This document shows positions 41,405 through 54,869 of a stretch of DNA of 64,000 nucleotides, one piece after another; position 1 is the first letter of the stretch, and each line of letters begins with the position of its first letter. Origin of the DNA: Megalonaias nervosa (Eukaryota; Mollusca; Bivalvia; Unionida; Unionidae). The notes under the pieces are model-generated. The model had not been told where the DNA came from, made no database searches, and saw only the letters and a program-made list of their open reading frames with translations. The position numbers were made by a program, and so were the translations under genes. Location: assembly GCA_016617855.1 (NCBI GenBank), contig JAECUM010001880.1, positions 62,001-126,000 on the forward strand, read 5' to 3'.

Positions 41405-42365
41405 AAAAAGGTACAATAAACTAAAACAACATCACAGAAGGATAATGATCTAAAGAAATCAATACCATTTACGCCTCTCATTGGATGGAATACTTTTCCA
41501 TCAACTAATATTCCAGAACATTTTAACAAAGGACACATTCGTCACTATATTGTAAAATCTGTACAGTTAATAATCCCACACCAATCAGTTGAGGACAGTG
41601 ATGAATATTGTGCACAAAATTTGCACACTTCCAAACCTTTAAGAAAGGGACAGCATACGTATACAGAACATGAAAGAAAGTAAACAAAATTCATTCTACT
41701 TTGTTAAAGCCAAGGTTATGGCACCATATAGAGTAAATGTATTTTATGATGCCACAGTGCCATTATCTTATGATACTGGTTATGTCAAAGATGCCGCTTG
41801 TACATGTGTAGTATCCGTAATGAGCAGATGGAATCATGTCGCTGCTTTTGGTTTTTGCCCTGCTAGACTATGTTTAGAAGTACGGAAATGAAAAAGCATC
41901 TTGTACGTCCTGCAAATGTACATGGAATAGAGGAAGGAAACATGAGAAATGGATAAAGAAAGGACAGGAATCTCTTCATGTTAGTACAAAAAAGAAAGTA
42001 CAGGAGTCTCTTCATGTTAGTACAAAAAAGAAAGTACAGGAATCTCTTCATGTTAGTGCCAAAAAGAAAAAAAGTCCATGATGTTATTAACTTTGATCCA
42101 AGGCCACCCTCGTTACAGTCAGTAACAGAAAAACAAGCCAAAGCAGACCTTTTATGGAACACTGGACGTCAACCTGACAACACTAGTATGTGGACAACTA
42201 TATTAGCATATCAGGATAAAGATTACACTTTAGATGACAACCAATTTGAAGTCCTAAAATGTCAGAGAGAAGCTATGTTGTGCAATCTTGCTGTTCCTAC
42301 AGGACATGGACCTTATCCAGTTGCTTTGGTACAAGAGCAACATACAGGTCAATGGATGGGAGAGA

Positions 42366-42405
<40 letters not shown>

Positions 42406-43064
42406 GAGGAGTACGGGTAACAAAATCACAATGAAGAACATTTCAATGCAAATACTGTTGTGGCATTAACCAATAATTTGAAATTGTCATTGTGGGGAAA
42501 TACTATTTCAGCTTCCGCCAAGGCGTATGGCATAAGAAATGAACCACTGGCTCGCAAATGTTACCAAGACAAGTTATGCTTTACAACCTCAGAAGCGAAA
42601 CTAATTAAAACAGGTATGTGGGTAAATGCAAGGTATCCTGAACAAACTTGTAGTCCGGATGGACTTGTTTCAGATGCAACTGAGCCATCAAAGTATGGCA
42701 TTGTGGAATTAAATGTCCTAAAATTCTGGAACACAAGAGTGTATCTTCTTTCAAGAATGAACTGAAGAAAAGACAAGTTAAACAGTTTCTGCCTGTATTA
42801 TAATGAGACAGGTACACTTACTCTAAGAAAAACCATCAATATTACTATCAAATACAGATGCAGATGGCTGTGATGAATGTTCCTTGGCGAAACTTTGTAG
42901 TTTGGTCAGATGTAGACTGTATAATTCGTAGGATCAGATTTGATTAATCTTTTTGGAACAGTATAATGGACAAGTTGATAGAATTTCATCACAAATACGT
43001 ATGTCCTGAATATTATGAGATGAAAATTCTAAGGGAACTGCCTCCAATTAAATTGTCTAAATGA
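41405..43064 (+). pseudogene. SWIM zinc finger - YqaJ recombinase gene (ISL2EU-like), broken
   Basis: Reading frames in order: an N-terminal domain (GWNTFPSTNIPEHFNKGHI, frame lost near 41680), a SWIM-type finger VKDAACTC...RWNHV whose third Cys is Trp, a Lys-rich stretch with three repeats of QESLHVS(T/A)KKK, then the YqaJ nuclease-like domain with SPDGL and the GIVE strand. A one-base frameshift at 42710-42720 leads to a tail ending PPIKLSK at 43062. A (GA)n expansion at 42359-42410 adds a charged insert. Dead but clear. Confidence 0.65.
42359..42410. repeat. (GA)n/(CAGA)n microsatellite
   Basis: About 50 bp of GAGAGA and CAGAGA inside the recombinase pseudogene. Confidence 0.9.
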
Positions 43065-43651
43065 AGTGTTGTTAATATGTGATTGATGTTTTCAACATGT
43101 AATGAAAGAGGAATGCACATGTAGGATAGTTGTTATTTCTATTTTGCTTTGTGCATCAATTTAAACTCAACTTATTGAATGTTTTGTAATGCATGTAGGT
43201 ATAAAAGTGTTTAATTAAATATGGCTCATGCATCATTCTACAAATTTGGGATATATATTCAAGATATTTGATCAAGAAATATATTAATGTAGGTTGTTTT
43301 GGTAATATACATTAGTGATTTCATTACCCTTTTTCTGAGTTTCGTGTGTAAATTGGTAACAATGTTAAAAAAATGAGAGAAAATTTATGTTTATTTTCAT
43401 GCCATATATTTATGCTATGTGCAAAATACATTTTCTTAATTGAAAAAGTATGTAATTACATTTTGTCTGCAAGTATATTTGTCTGAATGAACTGATAGAA
43501 AAGTAATACAAAAACAGCTGGCTCTAACGATGACAGATAGCCTTAAAATGATACACATTTTACAATCAACAGGGAAGCACATGTCAAAAAAATTTTATTG
43601 TCTGCATATGTATGTTGAATTTCAAAATAATACAAACTTTTTAGATTGTAA

Positions 43652-44119
43652 TTACTGTACAAGAGGATTTTGAAAATTGACTAAACAACCTATACTAAAT
43701 ACACATTGAGAAAAGGCAGGCTTAATACTGAGTGAGATTACTTTCTGTAACCGTGTAAATTTTTTAATTCTCTCAATGGACCGTTCAGCATGTATCCTAT
43801 GCTTGGCAATATCTTTAGTTAGTGATTGTTCCTGCGTAGTCAGTTTCATCCAACTTTCTAGAAATGGTGGGATTGTTAGGGAGACCTGTCTTTCATTTAG
43901 TACGTCTTGAATCAAATTTCCACGATCAGCCATTACTTGATAATTTTGCTCAAGCATGTCTGCAAGTCCAGACTGTACTACAATTTCCTTATCCGAAATG
44001 AATCCTTCAAAAGCATCTGATGTAAACATAATGGCGGCATTTGGGGCAGTTGCCAACAGAAATGTGAATATTGTGTGACCTTTATATGCCGAATACATGT
44101 TTCCATACTTAAAGCACAA
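43652..44119 (-). pseudogene. DDE_Tnp_4 / PIF-Harbinger-like transposase, last exon
   Basis: A 155-residue open piece: MYSAYKGHTIFTFLLATAP, FISDKEIVVQSGLADML, VMADRG (second catalytic Asp), and HAERSIERIKKF (catalytic Glu in the RVE/AERxxxRIK motif). The first Asp and N-terminal THAP-type part are missing and would lie in an upstream exon; an AAATAG acceptor precedes the piece near 44130. Without the other exon the gene cannot be judged functional. Confidence 0.7.
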
Positions 44120-44130
44120 ACACTTTCTAT

Positions 44131-45141
44131 TTTAGTCATTTAAAGACTGAATGCAGTCATGGTGATAACAGAAACAGAATCTTATTATAACAATAATATA
44201 ATGACAAGTTTAATAATCAAGGAAATAAAAATTTTATATTTTGCATACAACTCATATGAAGTAATTACTTTATATCAACGTTTATTCACAAAACATTGAT
44301 TAACTATGCAAATTACGCAGGTTATTGTTTGCATGGATAAAGTACCTCCCAACCTGGAAAATTCCATATAGAAGGTACAAAAAGCAATGTGTTCAGTGAA
44401 GAATAAATTCAAAATACATCTGACTTTCTTCTACATTTATACTGCACCTGCTGCAGACAAAAGAGATAGCAGTGCCTTGTTTCAACATACGACGGTACTC
44501 TGTTTGAGATATCGCTAAAATATAATAAAGTTTAATTTTGTTATAAATCCTAGGGTTCTCTAGCACAGTAAGATATAATAAACATTAAAGAATCATTATA
44601 ATGAAATAACGAGAAGACGTCAGTTAAATTAATCTTCTTAACATCATATTGAATGACTGGGGGAATTTTTTACCAATGACGTTATTTTTAATATCAAGAA
44701 GGAGATATGGAATTTATTGCTGTATTGATTTGTTCCGCTTGACTAATCTTTCACCAGGTGATACTTCTATCAAAACGTAAAAAATTGTAAGTTTTAAAAT
44801 ATTTTGTAAAATTTTTTCCTTGACCAATGGATAATAATTATCATTCAATTTATAAAATAGAAACAAAGTTTTAAATTCGATTTGATCAAATGCTTAATTT
44901 GATGTAAGCTTTTACAATATTTTTCTCTACATTTTCAGGCACGATAAAAATAAAACATGATTGAGCGAACGACGTGTTAAATGTTATTGTGATCGAAATA
45001 TGGGTACCATAAAGAATTGTAACATACCTGTATTACACAATCTGTCTTGCTACGAGTTCCATGAATCGCAAGAAAGTGCATGCTGCCTTGCAGTTACAAC
45101 TTTTTAGCACCCCACACAATGGTCTGTACCCATGGGTGTGT

Positions 45142-45143
<2 letters not shown>
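44131..45143. other. AT-rich spacer
   Basis: No gene or named repeat found in about 1 kb. Confidence 0.45.

Positions 45144-45210
<67 letters not shown>
45144..45210. repeat. (TA)n microsatellite
   Basis: Nearly perfect TA repeat of 67 bp. Confidence 0.97.
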
Positions 45211-45215
<5 letters not shown>

Positions 45216-45715
45216 ACATAATTTGCATATTTATTAATGATTAACTAATTAGTTAGTAAATAACATGTTTGGATGAAATATTTCTTGTTCAATAAGAACA
45301 GGTGCGACAAACCCGTAAAAAATCTCCAAAAACACAAACTTTGGTTTGAAGCTAATATTACTGGTTATTTTTATTGTTTAATATAGCAACAAGTGTTATG
45401 AAGCCATATAAATTCAAGGGTACGGCTTGTTCAAAACCAACAGGTGTTAGAAAGCCATACAAGAACACAAACAATATATAAATGGGTAAAAAACTATCAT
45501 TGCTTTACGAAACCATATAAGATCACAAACAAAATTTGGTCGCACATTGTTTTACGAAGTCATGGAAGATCTAAGGATAAGAGGGCCGACTTTGTTATGG
45601 GCCAACTCTATGATGGGCCGAGTATGTTATGGAGAAATTTATTAATTCAATTTGTTTCGGCCGAATCTGTAATGAGCCGACTACGTTATGGGCCAAGATC
45701 TCTTCTTACCATTTT

Positions 45716-46345
45716 AAATGTCCACACCGACTGAACATTTTGTCGCAAATTTCACACTTAAATATTTTTCTCCAGTATGCAGTCTTATGTGACGTTTTAA
45801 AACGCCACTCTGGTTAAGCTTTTTCTCACATTTCACACGTTCGGTTTTTCGCCAGTATGCATCCTCATGCTCATTTGTAAATTTCCACTATCACAAAAGT
45901 TTTTATCGCATATTTCACAGTTAAATGGTTTTTCTCCAGTATGAATCCTCATGCGCATTTTTAAATGTCCACTTTCTTTAAATATTTTAGCACACATTCC
46001 ACACTTACATGGATTTTCTCCAGTAAATGGTATGAAATGTTAAATTTCCACTGTTTCTAAAACTTCGATCACATGCTTTACACTTTATTGTTTTTTCTGC
46101 AGTATGTTTTCTCATATGCAGTTTCAAATATCCACTACTGTTAAACATTTGATCGCACACTAAACACTTAAATGATCTTTCTCAAGAATGTATCCTTATG
46201 TAAAGTTTCAAATCTCCATTCTGAATAAACGTATATCAATCGCTTCACACTTATATGGTTTTTCTCCATTATGCTTCTTCACGTGCCATTTTAATCTTCC
46301 ATTCTCATTAAATATTTATGACATACTCGACAAAGAAATGTTTTT
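45716..46345 (-). pseudogene. C2H2 zinc-finger array remnant
   Basis: The minus strand carries several decayed HTGEKPFxCxxC...H units (TTTTTCTCCAGTATG and ACACTT signals repeat about every 84 bp) with many frameshifts. At least six finger-sized units are recognisable by periodicity. Likely the remains of a retrocopy or a tandem paralogue of the family at 55-57 kb. Confidence 0.6.
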
Positions 46346-48650
46346 CTCCAATATCTAAAACTCTATGCTTCTCTAGTTTCCACGTAGATTAATACCCCAT
46401 GAGCTCATTCAACTTTAACTGTTACTAACATGACTGGTCTGTACATATTAATCCGCCATGTTCGTCCTGTGTTCTGGAAGAATCCATTTTCGTTATAGGA
46501 GCATCGACCAGAATTGTAGTGCGCCAATTGTTAACATAGTCTGTACCGTCTTTAATTATCACTACACTTATAGACTGCATTTGGTACTTATATAATTTGT
46601 TTTACTCTACTTTGGTTGTCTGCAAATCCACTGCCCAAGGGCTCATTATTTATGCCTGTCCACACACGTATTTGTATTTCATGATCAACACAGTTCTCTT
46701 GGTTATCACATGTTGCTGTTGTTGTTCTGATTCCTTTTTACACCTCGATAGCACTGATGGTATATCATAGTTCTTCTATTATGATTCAGGAGTAATGTCA
46801 TCACGCTCTTCTAACCAGTTACTTACTTTTATCTGGCGCAACTGCTTCACAATCATACAAAAACATTCCTGTGAAGTACTTAAATCTCCTGCAATTGTGT
46901 TTTCTGGGGTCACGTCTCCAGTTTCATTCAGGACCTAACCCATGACATAACTGTATGACATCCAAAAATACTGCATTTTTCTTCGCCCAGGAACTATTCC
47001 CTAAATATATTTGTCCTTCTTGAATAAAAGTCGAGATTTTTCTTTTCTCAGCTGAGTCAATGTTGGTAGGACATAATTATTGGGGGAATTCAAGTGTGGC
47101 GGATTCAGTGATGAATATTAGTTTATAATTTTAAAACAAATCCAGAGTGATTTTGCGGCTGGTGGTGCAGTTAACGATCGGGCATTTTGAGACACTAATG
47201 CAATTACTCCAAGCTTGCCTCAAGTGCCTGGTGGTACATCTATTCGACCCTTAGCAAATTATACTGGAGCGCATACGAGGATCTGTTAATACCATAGCAG
47301 ATATTCATTGATGAGGGGAATAAAAGCGCTATGAATGTTATCATTATTTGTTGGGTCAAAATTTGTTTGAAAAATTCCCAACCTCATCGTAATCAATTAT
47401 TTATAGATAAAGAAAAATCTGATATTCAACATTAACGCCAAAGTCGATTAAGTAACATTCTGGATAAAGGTTGATACTTTCGAACTGAATTTTATCTCCG
47501 GCAACTAGTGTTGACACGGATAACTATAAAATGTATTATTTTCTTTTTTGCTGTAGACGTATTGGCACTACTAGTATAAATGATTTGAAAATGCTGCTGA
47601 TTATGTATCATCATTCCCATCCATATATGTTTATTATAAATAAGTATGTTCCAGACTCACGCACCTTTAAGCTGTGCTGTTGAAGTCTACCAAAACCAAT
47701 GTCAAGAGAATCTGAAATGAGTATGCCATTTGCAAAGGCTACCAAGTTAGCTTGTTCGTCTCATTTTTAGTTATTATTCCTTTAATTGTTCCCCGTGAAG
47801 TTATTACACGTGGTTATGTGGGCAAGTCTGTGACTTGTTCATTTCATGTATTCTTTTGTTATAGGATCAGCCTAATTTTTATATACCCAAACATATCACC
47901 AGGGTCTTTGATTCCTCCAATGTCACTAATCACGGCAAGATTATTTGCAGTAGCGCTTCTCAACCTGATCACAATGTTTCATAAAATGACCACCAATGTT
48001 TAGGAAAGAGAATATATTAATGGGTAGATTTAACTTAAGACGATGAATCAGCCCCTGCCCCCATGATGGCATTGATTTGAGGTTTAAAGGCTGACATCGC
48101 CTATCCATTAAAAGCTGCAAAAATCTGCAGAAAGATTTGCCTGCACACATTGGTGTACATTTCATATACTTACCAGTATTTCTCGTGGCTGTGAAGCTAC
48201 CTTCGCCTGAACGGTTATTTTGCTGATATGAACATTATATTTCCGGAGCAGATCCTATGATTGGTGTAAAATCCATGTGGAATAGCACAGACATCTGTCC
48301 TGTGGCCTTTTTGAATTTGTCACTAAATTAGGCTGCTACCAATTACCAGAATGTATTTAAAGTGTACGCAGGATTGTTCCGGTAAGATCTGCAGGCAGCA
48401 ACATTGCACAGTTTAATGAACAGGTGACATTGGATCCACATGTCGTCCATCAGTATCAACACAGATGTGGTGGGTTGATTCATAGGACAAAATTTAACTC
48501 ATTTTATGATGGTCAGTTTATTGGAAATAAAATTGTTTCATCATTTACCAGCTTATTCAAGGAAGGACTCTCAGATCGAAAGAGAAAGATGCGATTCTAC
48601 TTATAGGCGGCAGTGTCACTCTTGTTCTGTAGGTGTTACATTATCGAACT
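46346..48650. other. Unassigned DNA
   Basis: Short open stretches exist on both strands but none shows a domain I can name. Possibly old DNA-transposon remains. The longest ORF here, about 83 codons, lacks supporting features. Confidence 0.35.
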
Positions 48651-49133
48651 GGAAACAAAGGGAAGTCAGAATTTAAGTCTGCAGTACGGCAATTCTTTAT
48701 TAAAATCAAACAACACTATACTAGATATACAAGAAAAATTACACACAAATAATTTAAAATATATAATAAAATATTATATTTAATTAGAGCTAACCAACTG
48801 GACACAATTTCTTAATTTCTGTGTCTTAGAATTAATAGACAAATAAATTACCAATAATTCAATAAAGTTAAAAATAAAATAAAATAATACAAACTAATAC
48901 CAAAGTTATTTTCAATCAAGGTATTTTATTAAATGACTATTATAAAAACTAAAATATTTCCTCATGTTATTTCACAGGTATCTTGTTTCGAAATAATTAT
49001 TTTGTATTATGAAGTTGATAGCAAACTATTTCTACAAAAACCAAACTTAATATTATCAACTATTATAAATTCTAAATAAATTTAAATTATTCGAGACACT
49101 ATATTTAAAACATCATATGTTATAATAATATTG

Positions 49134-49199
<66 letters not shown>

Positions 49200-49350
49200 G
49201 CTCTTTAGATGTCGGTGAAATAATGTCTATGTTATTTCGCAATGCATTTGACACCTAAGAAAAATCTCTAACACTAATTACATTCCTCTTTCCTGGAAAA
49301 AGAAGTCAGGATCTAAGTCTGCAGTAGAGCAATTCTTGACCAGGCTGTGA
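48651..49350. repeat. Direct repeat pair around AT-rich core
   Basis: AAGTCAGAATTTAAGTCTGC (48668) and AAGTCAGGATCTAAGTCTGC (49303) are near-identical direct repeats 640 bp apart, flanking AT-rich DNA with an (ATA)n tract at 49133-49198. Could be solo repeat ends or a duplication. Confidence 0.5.
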
Positions 49351-51287
49351 GAGCGGGCGTATAAATAGTGGTCCCTATTCTGTAAGACGTTTGCTTTGCC
49401 CATGATTTGGCATGGCTTGCAACACTGAGCTTCACTTATGTATCTTTGGAATATGCTTGGCTGTCGTCAAAAATTGCTTAGTGCGCAACGTAGACCATGA
49501 CCCAGTATTAGTCGATGTCTGAAACTGTGACGTGCGAAACGCTCTACTGAAGATTTGTTTTACCAGATAAAGCTGTTATTTTACAATGATATAACTCTAA
49601 CACTGATAGACTTTTTAATGCACCATAGTAGAGTCACAGAGCACAAAACGTCCTACAATTTTTTTATTTACTAGAATCACATAATAAAAAATTCCAGCAA
49701 TTATTTTATTTGTTAGACAATGTATGTATTTATTATACAATTTAAGCTAGAATTCCACACTTCCTATACAGTCCTCAAAAAATTACCTTCAAGAAATCTC
49801 GAGAAATTATATCGTAAGAAATGTTCTGAATGTCGACGTTTAATTTGTGTAGTTTCTAGATCGATCTTGAAAAACCACAAGTACACCAGGGACGACACCA
49901 ATGATAAAATGACTGATAAACTCAGCATATCCGCTTTCATGCGTATTTATTAGGATCCACATCATAACTGCTCCAGATGATTAGCGTCCGTAAATATTAA
50001 TAGTCGCGTTTACATATTTTGAGCGTATTTTAAAGTAAAATATTTGAGGTGTTGGAGAACGCTATAGTGAATGCAATGCTGCAACAACACAAAAAAAGAT
50101 GACAATAAGGTGTACCGTCCAATCCAGTTTGCATTGGTAATGTTGAATAAAATGATCCAAGCCGACTTTGTCCACCACGACTTCAATAATTAACAACTTC
50201 AAGTGGCGGTACAAGGAATGGAAATACAATAAATTATTAGCTGTCACAAAATATGCAACCCAATAAAAGCCAGGTTATGTAGTTAAATCCAGGCGAACAA
50301 TACCGGGTTCACGACTGCGTGACATCCTTGATGCAAGTTTATTTCGCCAAAAACACCACGAAAATGACTGAATGATCTTATCATCGCCATTAAACCAAGA
50401 GTGGTTAATGGACGCGTGGCCTTCCGTGTAGTCGAAGACCTATGCCTGATGGTATTCGACTGCTTGTTCCAGGTAATTGAGGACATATTCAGTTTTTATA
50501 CTTGTGGGTCCATAGAGAGCCTAGTTCAAAGCCTTTCTTGATGTTGTTCCGGCAGCCGCTAATGCCGCTACTTTTGCCATCGATGGAGATGCTGCTGATA
50601 AACAAACTCTGGAAACACTGTAAGAAATGAAAATATTCCACAAGTCTGTCACAGTTCCGCTGCCTTTGATTTTGATAATTTTAATGTCACTAAAGGATTA
50701 TTTTCTTCGGCTGCATACAACTGATACAGTTGTGTTTGAGTCAACCATAGTGGATCAATTCCATTTAATTTTGTAGGAGAGAGTGTTTCTATGACACTAC
50801 TATTGTTTTTTTTATTGAGCGTTTTGCTTCTCTAAGCTGGAATTTGACTGCTTAACGTGAAACGAACTTATCTTGTGAGAAATACCACAAATGGAAAACA
50901 AATTTGGCCCCATACAATGAAATGCACTGTCCCATATTGTACACGTACATTCAGAACTGAAGTAGTTGATAGTTGTGTACGTGTGTATTCAATCTCTTAA
51001 CAGGTCCACCCCTGCGTTAGGATCAAACACATTTAAGTGTGAATACAGGTTTCTTTTTTCCTCTTTGTTTATGTTTTATAAACAGAAGCTACTGCTATCT
51101 GGAAATTAATTCCCCATACATCAGACAATTTATTTTCAGGCTTACACAGTAGGACAAATTTACACTGTTCAAGAGAAGGCCAACAAAGTAGGCCTGGTAT
51201 CCAGTTTTCTAAATTTATAACATTTACAAGACTTTTAAAATTAATTTATATTGTCCATATATATGATCAAAATAAAGATCAATGATT
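49351..51287. other. Unassigned DNA
   Basis: No coding region or named repeat is recognised in this stretch. Confidence 0.35.
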
Positions 51288-51815
51288 TGTGAAATTATAT
51301 TTCACTGTTAGTCGCTTATGTTGCCTCAAACGTTCCATTGGTGGCCTTCATTGACTGGCTCTTCAAATGTCATTAAAAATGCTGATCAGTCTCTACAAGG
51401 TGGAGATACAACCAACGTGCCGGCCGAGACGTGGTGTTAATTTCATAGCCAAAAAGCTAGTTGTTTGCAAAAACCCATGATATAGTACAATGTGAAACGA
51501 ACAAATCTGAGAGAATTAACCTAATAAAGCGAATATGTCAAAGAGAAAGATACCGCAAGGATAACCTTATATATCTAGATGGGATTATGGATAAATGATT
51601 GTGAAATATTTGACTGTTAATTGCGCATGATCTCTCAGACTTTCCATTTGTGGTTTTCATTGATTGGCTGTTTAAATGTCAGAAAATAATGCAGATCTGT
51701 CGCTCCAAGGTGGACATACAACCCGAGTGCAGGCCTAGAAACGGCGTTAATTCGATACCTTGAAAGCCAGTTTTGCCAAAACCGATGCTAGAGTACAATG
51801 TGAAAAGAACACACT
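51288..51815. repeat. Tandem duplication, ~310-bp period
   Basis: The unit starting GTGAAATTATATTTCACTGTTAG at 51288 recurs at 51600 (GTGAAATATTTGACTGTTAA). They share CAAGGTGGA(G/C)ATACAAC and GAGTACAATGTGAAA blocks, about 70-75 percent alike by eye. Confidence 0.6.
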
Positions 51816-52045
51816 CCCAAATCCATGGGGATGACCACTATGGGAGATTAGCTCCAGTTCACCGCCCTGCCGAAGGGGGCGGTTTCAGCCAGTGCGTGGG
51901 TTGGATGCTCGTATGTTACACGTCACAAGCTCCACAGGGGTTTCGGAGGGGTAACAATTTTCTTTACTGGTATCTTCCTTTAATGAATACTAACGCCTAA
52001 CCTCACTACACAAAAAAGGGAAACCATCAGAACTAACATCAGACA

Positions 52046-52046
<1 letters not shown>

Positions 52047-52079
<33 letters not shown>
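52047..52079. repeat. (CA)n microsatellite
   Basis: 33 bp of CA repeats. Confidence 0.95.
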
Positions 52080-52081
<2 letters not shown>

Positions 52082-52439
52082 TTGCTGGAGGCACAAAAGG
52101 CCTATTTCAATCGGGGATAGGGAACCTGTGCGTCAGAAGAAGCATTAAGGGCAGATACCACTGGCAATGGTACACGAAACTACGCGAAGTGAACATATTG
52201 ATTGAGGAGCTCGAGAAAACTCTGATGCGCAGCACATGGACACTTTTACAAGCAGACATAAAGGTAACACACACTACTAACCAAGCAAAGAGGTTTTCTT
52301 TAATAATAACAATACAGAAACAGACACAAACAAACAGATACAAAATGGGAAATAATTTGTCACCCCAACATGTTTTTGCTCTTTGTTTCAATATTCGGCC
52401 GTTTGTTCAGATACTGTATTTATTTAGGAAATAAAACTG

Positions 52440-53289
52440 AGGCCGTGCAAAAATGTATAGGGAAGCATAAATTTAAGAAATAAAGAAAATTCATCTCTGT
52501 ATATGGAATAGGCCAAATGTCCTCAATTCTAAGTCAAGAGGAAAATTACTCACGACTTGCAGACACACAAGACACAAACAGTAAGCTTTCATTTTTATTT
52601 TATTTGGATTGCTTGACTACATGAATATCCTATAACCAAGTTTAATATAAAAAAGCACAAAGGAAAAGAAAAAGAAAGCAGAAGGAAAGAAGAAACAAAA
52701 TATGCAGAATTTAAAAAAAATAAATAAATACATTTACATTTCGACAACTAGGGGAAGAATTTGAAACAATAGCCATCCTTCCAAGGAAATCTGTGGCAAA
52801 CTTACATTATAGCATGGTACGTATGGCAAATACGGGACTGTAGAAGATCACTGGCAAAGAGCACGAGGAAAAACAAGGGGAAGAAAACTAGCCATAGCAA
52901 AGGCCTCTGGCTGAGAGTACAATCCCCTGAACAAAGAGGAACCAGCCGGGGAAATTCAACAAATGCAAGTAGGAAATAAACCCCGACTCTCAAAACACAT
53001 CTAAATACATTTTTGTTTCCAAATTCTATTTGTAAATTAGGATACAACAGCACAGAGTTTAGGGAACACACATACGCATAAAACATCTTTAAGATGGTGT
53101 TTATTCCTCTGTCGGATCGAAAGTGGAGGAGATCAGGTCCCTCACCACAATGCGTTGGGTTCGGAAAATAAACATGAACTGTACTGTATACAACGGTTTT
53201 GTTCTTGTATCTTTGTTTTCACCAAAAAGTAGCTAATAGTCATGTTCTTTCAAGTTTGTTTTTGTTGTTTGATTTAACACCATTTTGCA
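52440..53289. other. Unassigned DNA with A/G-rich tracts
   Basis: Purine-rich near 52650-52730; no gene recognised. Confidence 0.35.
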
Positions 53290-53525
53290 GCTCAAGATAG
53301 GCTGTACATGGTGGCCAGTATAAATGGTGACAGAAGAACACACATACCCGAGAAAACCCCGGGAAGAACGACCGACCCTCGAGAAGCTACTGGCAAGCTT
53401 TTTGACATACCCGTATTGGACGAACCTGAGACTCGAACCTACGCAGATAGTGGTAGGATGGCAATGTTCCGTGACGTGAGCGCTTTAGACCACGCGGCCA
53501 CTCGTGGCCCCTTCATACAAGTAAA
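53290..53525 (-). repeat. tRNA-derived SINE (Leu-like head)
   Basis: The minus strand reads GGCCGCGTGGTCTAAAGCGC (A box TGGCCGCGTGG) and later GTAGGTTCGAGTCTC (B box). The body includes CTTGCCAGTAGCTTCTCGAG, shared with the fragment at 21662-21770. Confidence 0.7.
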
Positions 53526-53652
53526 TAATGGTAAATATGTTCCCAGTAGATGAAAGAGTTCGAATTCAGATATAGTAAGAAGTGCACAAACATACATGTA
53601 CACTGTATTGATAGATAAATTGATTAGTAGAATAGGGTTTGGAAAGAGGTTT

Positions 53653-53653
<1 letters not shown>

Positions 53654-53712
<59 letters not shown>

Positions 53713-53979
53713 GACAGAGACAGACAGAGAGCCAGAGAGAGAGAAAGACAGAGAGACAGAGACAGACAGACAAAGAGACAGACAGAGAGAGACAGAGAGA
53801 TAGACAAAGACAGAGACAGAGAGACAGAGACAGAGAGACAGAGACAAACAGAGACAGAGACAAACAGAGACAGAGACAGAGAAAGACAGACAGAGGGAAA
53901 GACAGAGAGAGAGCGACAAAGAGAGACAGAGAATGAGACAGAGAGACAGAGAGAGACAGACAGAGACAGACAGAGAGAC

Positions 53980-54014
<35 letters not shown>

Positions 54015-54160
54015 CAGAGAGAGAGAGACAGAGAGAGAAAGAGAGACATAGAGAGAGACAGAGAGAGACAAATAGAGACAGAGAGAGACAGAGAGACAGA
54101 GAGACAGAGACAGACAGACAGAGAGACATACAGACAGAGACAGAGAGACAGAGAGAGAGA
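53654..54160. repeat. 507-bp (GA)n/(GACA)n microsatellite
   Basis: Mixed GAGA/CAGA repeats over half a kilobase; pure purine-rich strand. ORFs of repeating Ser-Leu on the minus strand are artefacts. Confidence 0.97.
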
Positions 54161-54869
54161 TTTTAGTAAAAGACCTTGAACTGAAAACATAAACGACCAA
54201 CAAAAGAACTTTGTTAATTTAATTTTAATCATGGTTTTATACAATCATTGTATCTATCATCATTTCCAACTAAGATCAAATGACAACTTCTTTTTATTGA
54301 TTTTATTGTTTGTCCAGCAGTGTGTATTGATCTCCTGTCATTATCACATATAAATATTACATCATAAATACAACATGTGGGTGGCATCAAGGTGGCCAAG
54401 TTCCCGATAGTAAGATTGAAATGTAACTGAGAAGATACAATATAAATATTTATCCCTTATTTGTCAAAACCGATTTAAATAGCACATAACATTTGCATGG
54501 TAAAATGTGACTGACCTTGACTACAAAATGAAAATCACATAATATACATCATAGCCAAAATTTTCTGTGGCAATTTATAATAAGAAGGAATGTGGGGCAT
54601 ATAAACACTACACAATAGTGATTACATATTGTGGTGTGATTTCAGGATGTAAAATTGCAGAATATAAAGTAATACAAACCAAATAAGACCCTTTGTTGTG
54701 AAGAGCTTCCACTGAGCTACAGTAGATTTGTATAAATTTTAGCCAGAGAGCCCACGTTAAGTAAAAAATCCTGCACCTTACTCTTTCACGTTTTCTTTCT
54801 TTTACTTGCCATTGGACAAGTAACCCGAGCTTACCCAAGCCAAAACTGTGCTTGTCTCAGGATTCGGAC
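54161..54869. other. Unassigned DNA
   Basis: No gene or named repeat is recognised. Confidence 0.35.

Larger units (their letters stand above)
40577..44130. mobile_element. ISL2EU/PIF-Harbinger-like DNA transposon (decayed)
   Basis: A convergent pair: a YqaJ-type recombinase gene on the + strand and a DDE_Tnp_4-type transposase 3' exon on the - strand. This pairing characterises ISL2EU-like elements. The ends and target duplication were not identified. It is interrupted by microsatellites at 41130-41179, 41280-41400 and 42359-42410. Confidence 0.65.

Noticed and set aside
41275..41538. Poly-Asn ORF
   Set aside because: Encoded by (TTA)n in reverse; no real protein.
47752..48003. 83-codon hydrophobic ORF
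   Set aside because: No initiation context, no second copy, no domain; likely chance.
48651..49350. LTR retrotransposon with short LTRs
   Set aside because: Only about 40 bp of direct repeat is convincing and no primer-binding site or gag/pol lies between.
53566..54244. Overlapping 183-206 codon ORFs rich in Ser/Leu/Cys
   Set aside because: They are translations of the (GA/CA)n microsatellite in three frames, not genes.
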